From Rhizobium brockwellii (lineage in GTDB: Bacteria; Pseudomonadota; Alphaproteobacteria; Rhizobiales; Rhizobiaceae): 64,000 nt of DNA. The notes below the pieces were generated by a model. That model was not told where the DNA came from. It did not search any database and worked only from the letters and a program-made list of their open reading frames with translations. Positions 37,976-46,002 of the stretch are shown here, in pieces (the stretch's first letter is position 1; each line of letters opens with the position of its first letter). The translations under genes and the position numbers were made by a program. The stretch is from assembly GCF_000769405.2 (NCBI RefSeq), contig NZ_CP053441.1:310001-374000 (forward strand). The letters run 5' to 3'.

Positions 37976-38752
37976 ATGACGCAGTCGATAGCCATCGTTA
38001 CCGGCGCTGCAGGCGATATCGGCGCGGCGATCGCCGCACGGCTCGCCGATGACCACGACATCGTGTTGCTCGCCGACATCGATGCGGAGGCTGCGGCTGC
38101 CGTGGCATTGAAGCTCGGGCCGGGCAATCGCTTCGTCGCCGTCCAGTGCGATGTGACCAGCGAGACGAGCATTGCCGAATTGGCAAGACGCGCCGCCGAC
38201 GTCGGCGTGGTTCGAACCCTAGTCAACAATGCGGGTGCTGCCCGCGCCACCAGCCTGCACGACACGACGCCCGAGATCTGGCGGGCGGACGTTGCGCTTA
38301 ATCTCGAAGCGGCATTCTTATGTTTCCGCACATTCGAGCCCATGCTGACGGTTTCCAAGGGTTCCGTCGTCAACATCGCCTCGGTCAACGGCATGCATGT
38401 CTTCGGACACCCCGCCTATAGCGCCGCCAAGGCCGGCCTTCTGCATTTCACCCGGCTGGTCGCCGTGGAATACGGCAAGTTCGGGATCCGGTCCAACGCC
38501 GTCGCACCCGGCACGGTGAAGACGCAGGCCTGGGAAGCCCGTGCGAGCGCCAATCCCAACGTTTTCGAGGAAGCACGCCGCTGGTATCCGCTACAGCGGG
38601 TCGTCGATCCGAAAGATGTTGCCAATGCCGTGGCCTTCCTCGCGGGTCCCCAGGCCGCCTCTATCACCGGCATCTGCCTGCCAGTCGACTGTGGACTCAC
38701 GGCAGGCCAGGCCGAGCTCGCGCGGACCTTCTCGCAATCGGAACATTACTGA
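37976..38752 (+). CDS. Short-chain dehydrogenase/reductase
   Basis: 258 residues. Cofactor motif TGAAGDIGAA, NNAGAA, and the catalytic Tyr-Lys in AYSAAKAG with the Ser in NIASVNG. NAD(P)-dependent oxidoreductase. 25 bases after rpiR, GGAG upstream. Possibly oxidises the hydroxy-acid or sugar handled by the cluster; no specificity can be read. Confidence 0.88.
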   Translation: MTQSIAIVTGAAGDIGAAIAARLADDHDIVLLADIDAEAAAAVALKLGPGNRFVAVQCDVTSETSIAELARRAADVGVVRTLVNNAGAARATSLHDTTPEIWRADVALNLEAAFLCFRTFEPMLTVSKGSVVNIASVNGMHVFGHPAYSAAKAGLLHFTRLVAVEYGKFGIRSNAVAPGTVKTQAWEARASANPNVFEEARRWYPLQRVVDPKDVANAVAFLAGPQAASITGICLPVDCGLTAGQAELARTFSQSEHY

Positions 38753-38757
38753 AACCC

Positions 38758-38859
38758 AGAGCGGTTCAACTTTTCATGGAACCGCAGAACCGCTCTAACT
38801 TTTTGTTTTTAAGCAATTCCGGACGAAAAACCGCTTCGCATTTTTCCTGGAATTGCTCC
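38758..38859. repeat. Rhizobial intergenic mosaic repeat
   Basis: Two dyads in series: AGAGCGGTTC/GAACCGCTCT (38758-38796) and CAATTCC/GGAATTG (38814-38855), with AT-rich linker. I recognise the layout as a common rhizobial intergenic element (from memory). It lies between the SDR and MFS genes and probably contributes RNA structure to the 3' end of the SDR message. Confidence 0.75.
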
Positions 38860-38915
38860 AGAGGAAGACGAGAGGAGCAGGTTGTGAAGCCGGCTTACTT
38901 CTGATCGATAACCGC

Positions 38916-40115
38916 ATGAGCCGACTTTTTCCCGACGTCTTCCGCAATCCGGCGATCCGCGCCAGCATGATCGCCATTTTCACCTTCGGAATGGCGGGGG
39001 CGATGACCGCACCTTACCGTTCGGTCGTGGGTATCCGTGAACTGGGCTTGAGCGACGGCCTCTATTCCTCCCTGAGTTTCGTCTCGGCGGCGGTGAACGT
39101 CGTCATCAGCATCCTGCTCGGCAATCTCGCCGACCGGCTTGGCGAGTACCGGTCGACGATGATCGGCGCCTGCCTCTTCGGCATCGTCGGCTACGGCATG
39201 GTCTACGCCTTTCCGACTGCGGCCATATTCGTTATCAGCGGGTTGCTGCCCCTGCCGATCTACGGGGCGCTGAACTCGCTGCTGTTTGCCAATGCGCGTG
39301 CAGCGATGCACGGCATGAACCGAAGGGACATGGTGACGGCCAACTCGGGCGTGCGCGCCATGATCTCGCTGTCCTGGGTGCTGATCCCCGGGATAACCGG
39401 CCTGCTGCTCTCTGGCGCATCGAGCATGCTGCCGGCCTACCTCTTTGCCAGCATCTCATGCCTGCTCTGCCAGGGGATCATCGTCTTCGCCCTGCCGAAG
39501 CGGACGGGAACGGAGATGGCTGCGGCTCATCATCTCAGCTATCTCGGCGCGCTTCGCCAGGTGGTTTCGCCGCGCATCTCGGCGCATATTTGCGGGGTAG
39601 CGCTGATCACCAGCACGCTGCATCTCAATGACGCCCTTCTGCCATTGATCGCCACTGGTGCTGCGCATGGCAGGCTGAGCGACGTCGGCATTCTCGTCGG
39701 CATCGTCGCATTGCTGGAAGTCGTCTTCATCATCGTCTGGTCGCGGATCGCGCGCAAGGCCGGCCAGATGACAGCGCTTGCCGCTGGTACCATCATCTAT
39801 GCCGTGTTCCTCAGCCTGCTTGGCTTTGCCTCAGAGCCGTGGCACCTCTATGCGCTAACCTTGCTTGCAGGCATGGGAGCGTCGGCGATCATCAGCATTC
39901 CGATCACCTATCTGCAGGATCTGATCGCCGACCGACCGGGGCTCGGCAGTGCGCTGATCTCCGTCAATATCTTTGCCAGCGCCGGGATCGGCGCGCTGGT
40001 CTTTGCCGCCGGCACCTATGTGACAGGCTATTCAGGAACCGCGATCCTGAGCGCCGTCACTGGATTGGCGGGGATAGCGATCATCGGCCTCCTGCATAGA
40101 GGCAAAGCCCATTAG
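38916..40115 (+). CDS. MFS transporter
   Basis: 399 residues with about twelve hydrophobic helices and an MFS A-motif variant after helix 2 (GNLADRLGEYRSTM). Resembles sugar-efflux type MFS proteins in overall pattern, but that is uncertain. The start is unclear: ATG 38916 has no good ribosome site nearby, and a mosaic repeat reaches to 56 bases upstream. Followed by a ROK regulator, so a sugar or sugar-derivative substrate is likely. Confidence 0.85.
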   Translation: MSRLFPDVFRNPAIRASMIAIFTFGMAGAMTAPYRSVVGIRELGLSDGLYSSLSFVSAAVNVVISILLGNLADRLGEYRSTMIGACLFGIVGYGMVYAFPTAAIFVISGLLPLPIYGALNSLLFANARAAMHGMNRRDMVTANSGVRAMISLSWVLIPGITGLLLSGASSMLPAYLFASISCLLCQGIIVFALPKRTGTEMAAAHHLSYLGALRQVVSPRISAHICGVALITSTLHLNDALLPLIATGAAHGRLSDVGILVGIVALLEVVFIIVWSRIARKAGQMTALAAGTIIYAVFLSLLGFASEPWHLYALTLLAGMGASAIISIPITYLQDLIADRPGLGSALISVNIFASAGIGALVFAAGTYVTGYSGTAILSAVTGLAGIAIIGLLHRGKAH

Positions 40116-40210
40116 CCGGCGCGATCGGCAAAGAGGACGTGACGAAGAATGTGGCTTTCATCGGTGTTCGTCTTGTGACAAGGGTGACGCACCATTTCTT
40201 TGAAGGCGAC

Positions 40211-41413
40211 ATGAAGGCGATTTCCGGTACGAATCTCGAGCAGGCCAAGTCTCACAACCGGCGTGTGGTGATCGAGGCTGTCCGCATGAATGGTCCCTTG
40301 TCGCGCGCGGCGATCGCCCGGATGACGGCGTTGACTGCCCAGACCGTATCGAACATCGTCGAGGAACTGGAGAGGTCGCACCTTCTCGTCCCATCCGAGG
40401 CGCAGAAGCTGGCGCGCGGCCAGCCAATCATCCCCTACACCATCAATCCGCGCGGCGCCTACTCGATCGGCCTCGAACTTGGCCGCCAGCGCGCAAGCGG
40501 CGTTCTGACGGATCTCTCCGGTGCCGTCTGCGCGCGCATCGAGCGGCATGTCGAACAGCCGGATCCGCAACGGGCCATGCCGGCGCTCCAAGCAATAGTC
40601 GAGGATCTTCAGCAGGCCTTCGCATTCGACCGGAACCGGCTGCTCGGCGTCGGGATGGCCCTGCCCGGCCGCTATGCCGATGGTGGCACCACCTCGCTCA
40701 GCCCGCTGAACCTGCCCGGCTGGCAGGGTTTTCCTGTCGGGCATGAGCTCGAACAGCGGGTCAAAGTGCCGGTGCTCGTTGAGAACGATGCGACGGCAGC
40801 CGCGATCGGCGAGCGTCTTCACGGTGTCGCCCGCGGTCTCGCCAGCTTCGTCTATCTGTTTCTTGCGGGCGGCGGCGGCATCGGCGCCGGAATGTTCCTC
40901 GACGGACACCTCTACAAGGGCAGCCGCAACAATGCCGGCGAGATCGGCCATATCATCGTCGAACCGCATGGCAAGCTCTGCAGCTGTGGCAAGCGCGGCT
41001 GTCTGGATCGCTACGTCTCGCCGGCCGTTGCCTACGAATTCATGGGCATTACCAACGCCGAGGAGCTGTCGCCCGACGATCTCGATGCGCTGATCGCCAA
41101 GGGCGGCGAAGGTCTTGATACCTGGCTGGATCAGGCCGTCCAACCGCTGCGGCAGACCGTCGATTTTCTGGAACTGGCCTTCGATCCGCAGACCATCGTG
41201 CTCGGCGGCAGCATATCGACATCGCTGATGCTTCGGCTTGCAGAGCGGCTGGAGCCGCTGCACACCCCGATCGATCCCAACCAGCAGCGGACGGTACCTC
41301 GGGTGATGATCGGCATGACCGGCAAGGATACGGCAATTCTCGGCGCCGCCGCCCTGCCGATTTTTTCCGAAACCAATCCGCGCTTCGACGTTCTGCAAAA
41401 GCCGCTCGGCTAG
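40211..41413 (+). CDS. ROK-family transcriptional regulator (NagC/XylR type)
   Basis: 400 residues. N-terminal winged helix (LSRAAIARMTALTAQTVSNIVEEL, quoted in part) followed by a ROK sugar-kinase-like domain with ENDATAAAIGE, AGGGGIGAGMFLDG, and the zinc site CSCGKRGCLD. Start at ATG 40211 with GAAGG upstream. The last ~50 bases of this gene are repeated 2 kb downstream at 43402-43451. Likely controls the neighbouring MFS gene. Confidence 0.89.
   Translation: MKAISGTNLEQAKSHNRRVVIEAVRMNGPLSRAAIARMTALTAQTVSNIVEELERSHLLVPSEAQKLARGQPIIPYTINPRGAYSIGLELGRQRASGVLTDLSGAVCARIERHVEQPDPQRAMPALQAIVEDLQQAFAFDRNRLLGVGMALPGRYADGGTTSLSPLNLPGWQGFPVGHELEQRVKVPVLVENDATAAAIGERLHGVARGLASFVYLFLAGGGGIGAGMFLDGHLYKGSRNNAGEIGHIIVEPHGKLCSCGKRGCLDRYVSPAVAYEFMGITNAEELSPDDLDALIAKGGEGLDTWLDQAVQPLRQTVDFLELAFDPQTIVLGGSISTSLMLRLAERLEPLHTPIDPNQQRTVPRVMIGMTGKDTAILGAAALPIFSETNPRFDVLQKPLG
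41363..41412 (+). repeat. Direct repeat copy A (end of the ROK gene)
   Basis: 50 bases that recur at 43402-43451 with two substitutions (c/g and t/c). This copy is coding: it ends one base before the ROK stop is completed. Together the copies bracket the DMT and AraC genes. Confidence 0.85.
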
Positions 41414-41442
41414 AGCCTAGTCAGATTGCCGACGCCGGCCCC

Positions 41443-42357
41443 TCATCCGCCTGCGGGCAGCCTCGCATCTGACTGCGGCGGGCGACGGGCTAGAGGTCGC
41501 GCAAAGATGACCACGTTCCCGAGAAGCGTCAGCGCCAGGCCGACCAGGCCCAGACCGCTCCAATGGTAGCCCTCGAAGACCGTCGACAACGACAGGGCGA
41601 CGATCGGGAACAGGACTGTGGCATAGGCAGCGCGTGAGGAGCCGATGCGGGACACCAGCATCAGGTAGGTGGTGAAGCCGATCACCGATCCGATTGCCGA
41701 GAGATAGAGCAGCGCGGCAAGATAGGTGATGCTGGGCGGTGCCACGATCGGCGTTTGCGTCACGGCAATCAGGAAGAGGAGGATGATCGCGCCATAGGTC
41801 ATCCCCCAGGCATTGGCGGTCAGCGGCGAGATTCCGACCGCGCTGTTTCGACGCGATGCCATATTGCCCAGCGAGAAGAACAGCGTGCCGAGCGCTGCGA
41901 GCCCGATCCCTTTCAACGTGCCCATATCGAAATCGACGATAACGTCCTGTCCGAAAAGGAGCAGAAGCCCGGTTGCTCCGAGCGCCGCTGCGAGAAGCGT
42001 GCGGCCTGTAATGCGGTCGCCGAAGAAGAGGCGCGCATTGACGGCATTGTAGATCGTTGCGAGCGAGAAGATCACGGAGATCAGCCCGGACGGGATAGAG
42101 GCGGCGGCGTTGTAGAAACAGATGAAATTGAGGCTAAACAGGCAGAGCGCTTGCGCAAGGATGAAAGGTTGATCGCGCAAGGCAGGCAGCTTGAGCTGCC
42201 GCATGACAACTAGGATGGCGACGAGGATCACGGCTGCGACCGCAAATCTGTAAAAGACCGAGACCAAGACCGGCACGGGACCGACCTGCATCGCAATGGC
42301 GATCCAAGTCGTCCCCCATATGAGCACGGTCGCGATGAAAAGAGCGGCATTTGCCAT
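41443..42357 (-). CDS. EamA/RhaT-type DMT exporter
   Basis: 304 residues, about ten membrane helices in two EamA repeats (NAALFIATVLIWGTTWIAIAM; LGTLFFSLGNMASRR). Full-size relatives export amino acids or metabolites. ATG 42357 with AGGA upstream; a longer frame to 42489 is antisense to the AraC gene region. Divergent from the AraC-like gene, which is its likely regulator. Confidence 0.88.
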   Translation of the reverse strand: MANAALFIATVLIWGTTWIAIAMQVGPVPVLVSVFYRFAVAAVILVAILVVMRQLKLPALRDQPFILAQALCLFSLNFICFYNAAASIPSGLISVIFSLATIYNAVNARLFFGDRITGRTLLAAALGATGLLLLFGQDVIVDFDMGTLKGIGLAALGTLFFSLGNMASRRNSAVGISPLTANAWGMTYGAIILLFLIAVTQTPIVAPPSITYLAALLYLSAIGSVIGFTTYLMLVSRIGSSRAAYATVLFPIVALSLSTVFEGYHWSGLGLVGLALTLLGNVVIFARPLARRPPQSDARLPAGG

Positions 42358-42487
42358 GGAGTGATCCTCGTTTTCCCGACCAATAGGCGAACCGTGAGCA
42401 GGCCTCTTGCAGATTCTTGCTATGAAATCGAATTGCCCGGACTTCCGGCTCGCCATGCGGGTCGTCCGCCGGTATTGTTCGCGCGGC

Positions 42488-43375
42488 ATGGTCAGGTGTG
42501 GGGAAGAATTGGTGAAATATAGTCACCCCTCGGTTTTCGGGTTTCTATCCGCATCTCCCACTGCGCGGATGTCACAGTCCATCGATTTGGGATTCGGACG
42601 ATCAGCTGCCATCTGGAGCAATGCACACGACAGGATGAGCTATCAGCGGCCAAACGGTCATACGTTCAGTCTTTATCTCAGGGGCGGCGCCGGAACGCGT
42701 CGTCTGGATGGCAGCCCCGCCGCTCGCGGCCGTCCGGGAGTGCTGTGCATCATGCCACAGGAGCACTCGTCCGAATGGGAAATCACCGACTTCTCCCAAT
42801 TCGTCCATCTGTATGTTCCCGACGACCAGATGCGCCGGATGTTTGCCGAGACATTTGACCGCGATGCTCGGCTCATGGCTCTTCCCGAAGTGACCTTCGC
42901 AGATGCACCTGCCTTGGCGCGCACGCTTCGGCAGATGACACAAGCGATCGTGGCGGGCAGTCATCTGCTGGCTGAAGAAGCGATGGCACAGACGATCAAC
43001 GATTTCTTCGTTGATACTCGTTATGGAGGGGTGCGTCCCTGCGCGATCAGCGGCGGGCTCGCTCCTCATGTGCGGCGCCGGAGTCTGGAGTATATCGAGG
43101 CCCATCTCGGTGAGACAATCCGATTGCAGGATCTGGCGGCGATCGGGCAGCTCAGCGCCTTTCATTTTCAGCGGATGTTCCGGGCAAGTTATGGTGTGTC
43201 CCCGCATGGCTGGGTGGCTCACCGGCGTGTCGAGCGCGCCAAATCGATGTTATCAGGCATGGACCCGATCGCGCAGATCGCTTCGGCCTGCGGCTTCAGC
43301 AGCCAGAGCCACATGACACGGGCTTTCAAGTTGGGCACAGGCGTCACACCCTCTGCCTACCGGCAAAGACAGTGA
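42488..43375 (+). CDS. AraC-family transcriptional regulator
   Basis: About 295 residues. C-terminal double HTH: EAHLGETIRLQDLAAIGQLS, HFQRMFRASYGVSPHGW and IAQIASACGFSSQSHMTRAF. N-terminal domain cupin-like. The start is uncertain: ATGs at 42422, 42452, 42488 and 42569 are all in frame and none has a strong ribosome site. Divergent from the DMT exporter. Lies within the repeat-bounded segment. Confidence 0.85.
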   Translation: MVRCGEELVKYSHPSVFGFLSASPTARMSQSIDLGFGRSAAIWSNAHDRMSYQRPNGHTFSLYLRGGAGTRRLDGSPAARGRPGVLCIMPQEHSSEWEITDFSQFVHLYVPDDQMRRMFAETFDRDARLMALPEVTFADAPALARTLRQMTQAIVAGSHLLAEEAMAQTINDFFVDTRYGGVRPCAISGGLAPHVRRRSLEYIEAHLGETIRLQDLAAIGQLSAFHFQRMFRASYGVSPHGWVAHRRVERAKSMLSGMDPIAQIASACGFSSQSHMTRAFKLGTGVTPSAYRQRQ

Positions 43376-43401
43376 AGCCCCTTCGCTCGACCGCACTTCT
43401 C

Positions 43402-43451
43402 TTTTCGGAAACCAATCCGCGCTTCGACGTCCTGCAAAAGCCGCTCGGCTA
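43402..43451 (+). repeat. Direct repeat copy B (orphan end of the ROK gene)
   Basis: Near-identical to 41363-41412 (48 of 50 bases) but outside any gene. It is followed by hairpins typical of a gene end (GCCGA...TCGGC and GGCCTT-cc-AAGGCC, 43453-43480). It is best read as the original ROK gene end, separated from its gene by an inserted segment that carried or duplicated the last 50 bases. Confidence 0.8.
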
Positions 43452-43452
43452 A

Positions 43453-43480
43453 GCCGAGGGCTCTTCGGCCTTCCAAGGCC
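43453..43480. terminator. Hairpin pair between the orphan ROK end and the MDR gene
   Basis: GCCGA-gggctct-TCGGC followed by a perfect GGCCTT-cc-AAGGCC dyad. No T-run. Lies between convergent units and may end transcription from either side. Confidence 0.4.
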
Positions 43481-44482
43481 TCACTTCACCGCGATGACGA
43501 CCTTGCCCTTGACGCGGCCTGTCTCCACATAGTCCAGCGCCTCGTTGGTCTTCTCGAACGGGAAGGCCCGGTCGATGACGGGGCGGATGGCGCCCGCCTC
43601 GATCAGCGAAGTGATCTTGCCGAGCTGCGCGCCGTTTGCCGTCATGAAGAGGAAGGAATAGCCGATCCCCCGGCGTTTCGATTTCCGACGGATGCCGAAG
43701 CTCAAGAGGCGCATGACCTGCTGCAGCAACCAGCCGAAGCCGTTTTCCCTGGCGAAATCGGGATCGGGCGGACCTGATATCGAGATCAGCTTGCCGCCGG
43801 GCTTCAGGACGGCGAGCGATTTCTCCAGCGTCTCCTTGCCGAGGCTGTTCAGCACGACGTCATAGCCCTTCAGCACCGTCTGGAAGTCGTCTTTCTTGTA
43901 ATCGACCACCACGTCGGCGCCGAGGCTTTTCACCAGATCGATATTTGCCGTGCTCACGGTCGTCGCCACATGGGCGCCGAGATGTTTGGCAAGCTGGATG
44001 GCGATGGTGCCGACGCCGCCGGAGCCCGCATGGATCAGCACCCTCTGCCCCTTCTGCAGCTTGGCGCGCTCGACCAGCGCCTGCCATGCGGTCAGCGCCA
44101 CAAGCGGAATGGATGCGGCCTCTTCCATGCTGAGATTGGCGGGCTTCAGCGCAACATCGGCAGCGTCGATGGCGATATACTCGGCGAATGTGCCGATGCG
44201 ATCCTTGCCGGGACGCGCATAGACCGCGTCGCCGGGTTTGAATTGCCGGACATTGGCGCCGACCCGCACGACGACGCCGGCGACATCGTTGCCGAGCACC
44301 AACGGAAGCCGGTAAGGCAGGATCAGCTTGAACTCTCCGTCCCGGATCTTGGCATCCAGCGGGTTCACGCTGGCGGCATGGATCTCGACCATGACGTCAT
44401 TCTCGCGCAGCTGCGGTTCAGGGCTCTGGCCGAGCCTGAGGGCGCCGCCTTTCTTGTAGCGATCGATCAGGAATGCTTTCAT
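43481..44482 (-). CDS. Zinc-independent MDR oxidoreductase (quinone-oxidoreductase type)
   Basis: 333 residues. GroES-like domain (VEIHAASVNPLDAKIRDGEF, LVLGNDVAGVV) and nucleotide-binding domain (VLIHAGSGGVGTIAIQLAKH). No structural zinc cluster. NADPH-dependent reduction of quinones or enones. ATG 44482 chosen; upstream codons to 44536 overlap the SDR gene. Probably co-transcribed with the SDR gene (50-base gap). Confidence 0.88.
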   Translation of the reverse strand: MKAFLIDRYKKGGALRLGQSPEPQLRENDVMVEIHAASVNPLDAKIRDGEFKLILPYRLPLVLGNDVAGVVVRVGANVRQFKPGDAVYARPGKDRIGTFAEYIAIDAADVALKPANLSMEEAASIPLVALTAWQALVERAKLQKGQRVLIHAGSGGVGTIAIQLAKHLGAHVATTVSTANIDLVKSLGADVVVDYKKDDFQTVLKGYDVVLNSLGKETLEKSLAVLKPGGKLISISGPPDPDFARENGFGWLLQQVMRLLSFGIRRKSKRRGIGYSFLFMTANGAQLGKITSLIEAGAIRPVIDRAFPFEKTNEALDYVETGRVKGKVVIAVK

Positions 44483-44532
44483 GAGGGCGAACTTTCGTTT
44501 TTGTGATGAGCCGACAATGCGGCAAGCCAGGA

Positions 44533-45348
44533 TCAATCAGGAAGTTTGTTGAATTTCCGGAGGCTCTTGTCGACGAAGGATTCGGGCAGGAAGCGGCGGA
44601 TGAAACGCACCTGCCCTGCTGCTTTCCCGGCCGTGTAGCGTCTCTTCGGCGATGGCGCGTTGGCGGCCTTGACGACGGTTGCGGCGACCACCTCGGGCGC
44701 ATCGCCTTTTGAAACGATCTCGCGCATCAGCTTCTCCGCATCGGCGCGCACTGCATCATAGACGGCAAGCGGCCGGTCGGGGCGCGTGATGTTCTCCTCG
44801 AAGGAGGTGCGGGTGACACCCGGTTCGACTAGCACGACGCGGATGCCCTGTGTGCGCACTTCATGGTCGAGGGATTCCGAATAGCCTTCGATCGCGTGTT
44901 TGGTCGCAGCGTAGAGCGCGTTGAAGGGCGCCGGGATCAGCCCAAGGATCGAGCTCAGGTTGATGATCCGGCCGCTGCGCTGCCGCCGCATCACCGGCAG
45001 CACCGCATTGGTCATGCGCATCGTGCCGAAGACGTTGACGTCGAATACGGCTTTGGCCTGCGCCGTCGTCGATTCCTCGGCGCCGCCGAGCAGGCCGATC
45101 CCGGCATTGTTGACCAGAAGGTCGATCCGTCCCGTGCGTTTCAGAACCTCGTCGACGACGCTCTGCACGGATTGATCGTCGATGACGTCGCAGACCAGCA
45201 TGGTGATGCCGTCGGGGGTGTCGGCCATCGGCTTTCGGCTGGTGCCGAACACCCGGCAACCGTCGCGCCGCAGCGCCTTCGCCGTCACCAGCCCGATGCC
45301 GGAGGAGGCCCCGGTGACCAGGGCAATGCCGCGTTCTCTCTTGCTCAT
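44533..45348 (-). CDS. Short-chain dehydrogenase/reductase
   Basis: 271 residues. Classical SDR motifs: TGASSGIGLVTA, NNAGIGLLGG, NLSSILG, and YAATKHAIEGY with catalytic Tyr-Lys. The C-terminal extension is basic (KRRYTAGKAAGQVRFIRRF). Divergent from the HxlR regulator with 90 bases between. Confidence 0.88.
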   Translation of the reverse strand: MSKRERGIALVTGASSGIGLVTAKALRRDGCRVFGTSRKPMADTPDGITMLVCDVIDDQSVQSVVDEVLKRTGRIDLLVNNAGIGLLGGAEESTTAQAKAVFDVNVFGTMRMTNAVLPVMRRQRSGRIINLSSILGLIPAPFNALYAATKHAIEGYSESLDHEVRTQGIRVVLVEPGVTRTSFEENITRPDRPLAVYDAVRADAEKLMREIVSKGDAPEVVAATVVKAANAPSPKRRYTAGKAAGQVRFIRRFLPESFVDKSLRKFNKLPD

Positions 45349-45397
45349 TGACGTCTGCCTTCATTTTTGTGGTGGAACATCCATGCGCATTCTGTTA

Positions 45398-45412
45398 CTA
45401 TCAAATCGATAG
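45398..45412. promoter_or_regulatory. CTATC-N5-GATAG palindrome, candidate HxlR operator
   Basis: Perfect 5-base arms around aaatc, in the divergent region between the SDR and HxlR genes, 27 bases upstream of the HxlR start. HxlR proteins usually bind such short palindromes in their own promoter. Inference from position. Confidence 0.5.
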
Positions 45413-45438
45413 CAAGTCACTACTAAAAAGATATCGAC

Positions 45439-45915
45439 ATGAAGAATCTTTCCGAACAGCCCTGCCTAATCGCCCGCAGCCTGGCGCTCGTCGGCGATGC
45501 GTGGAGCATGCTGATCATGCGCGACGCCCATGCGGGGCTGACCCGCTTCGATGAATTTCGCAAAAGCCTCGGCATCGTCCCGACAATGCTGACGGGGCGG
45601 CTATCATCGCTGACCGAGGAGGGATTGCTGGAAAAGCGTCGCTATTCCGAGCGTCCGCCGCGCGACGAATATGTGCTGACGGAAGCCGGCCGCGATTTTC
45701 TGCCGGTGCTATTTGCAATCGGCGCCTGGGGCCGCAAGCACCGCAGCGGCGGTGCAGTCACCCGCTTCTTCGACGCCGAGACCGGAACCGAGATCGATCC
45801 CGTCACCATCGACCGCGCGACCGGCGCGCCGATTGGAACTCGTCCTATTCGTATCGCCGCACCCGAATGCGAGCTGCCCGCGGCAGATGAAGCGGCACCT
45901 GACAATACCCTTTGA
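45439..45915 (+). CDS. HxlR-family transcriptional regulator
   Basis: 158 residues. HxlR winged helix: IARSLALVGDAWSMLIMRD, FDEFRKSLGIVPTMLTGRL, LEKRRYSERPPRDEYVLTEAG (in part). C-terminal ~50 residues form a rarely seen tail. Likely regulates the divergent SDR/MDR genes, perhaps in response to a quinone or electrophile, as other HxlR proteins do. Confidence 0.9.
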   Translation: MKNLSEQPCLIARSLALVGDAWSMLIMRDAHAGLTRFDEFRKSLGIVPTMLTGRLSSLTEEGLLEKRRYSERPPRDEYVLTEAGRDFLPVLFAIGAWGRKHRSGGAVTRFFDAETGTEIDPVTIDRATGAPIGTRPIRIAAPECELPAADEAAPDNTL

Positions 45916-45935
45916 AAGCGATGTCAGTATCCCCC

Positions 45936-45961
45936 CGCCATCACCGCCTCCGGCGATGGCG
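45936..45961. terminator. Hairpin between convergent HxlR and GH20 genes
   Basis: CGCCATC/GATGGCG arms with an inner GCC/GGC pair. No strong T-run on either side. Position fits a shared terminator. Confidence 0.4.
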
Positions 45962-46002
45962 AGGGTGATCCTCAAATCAAAACCCGCGGCCCCAATCGAG
46001 CG

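Noticed and set aside
42422..42488. Earlier starts for the AraC-like gene
   Set aside because: In frame but without ribosome sites; kept only as alternatives.
41413..43451. Integrative element with recombinase or transposase between the repeats
   Set aside because: The segment contains only a DMT exporter and an AraC regulator; no integrase, IS ends or tRNA gene seen, so the mechanism is left open.
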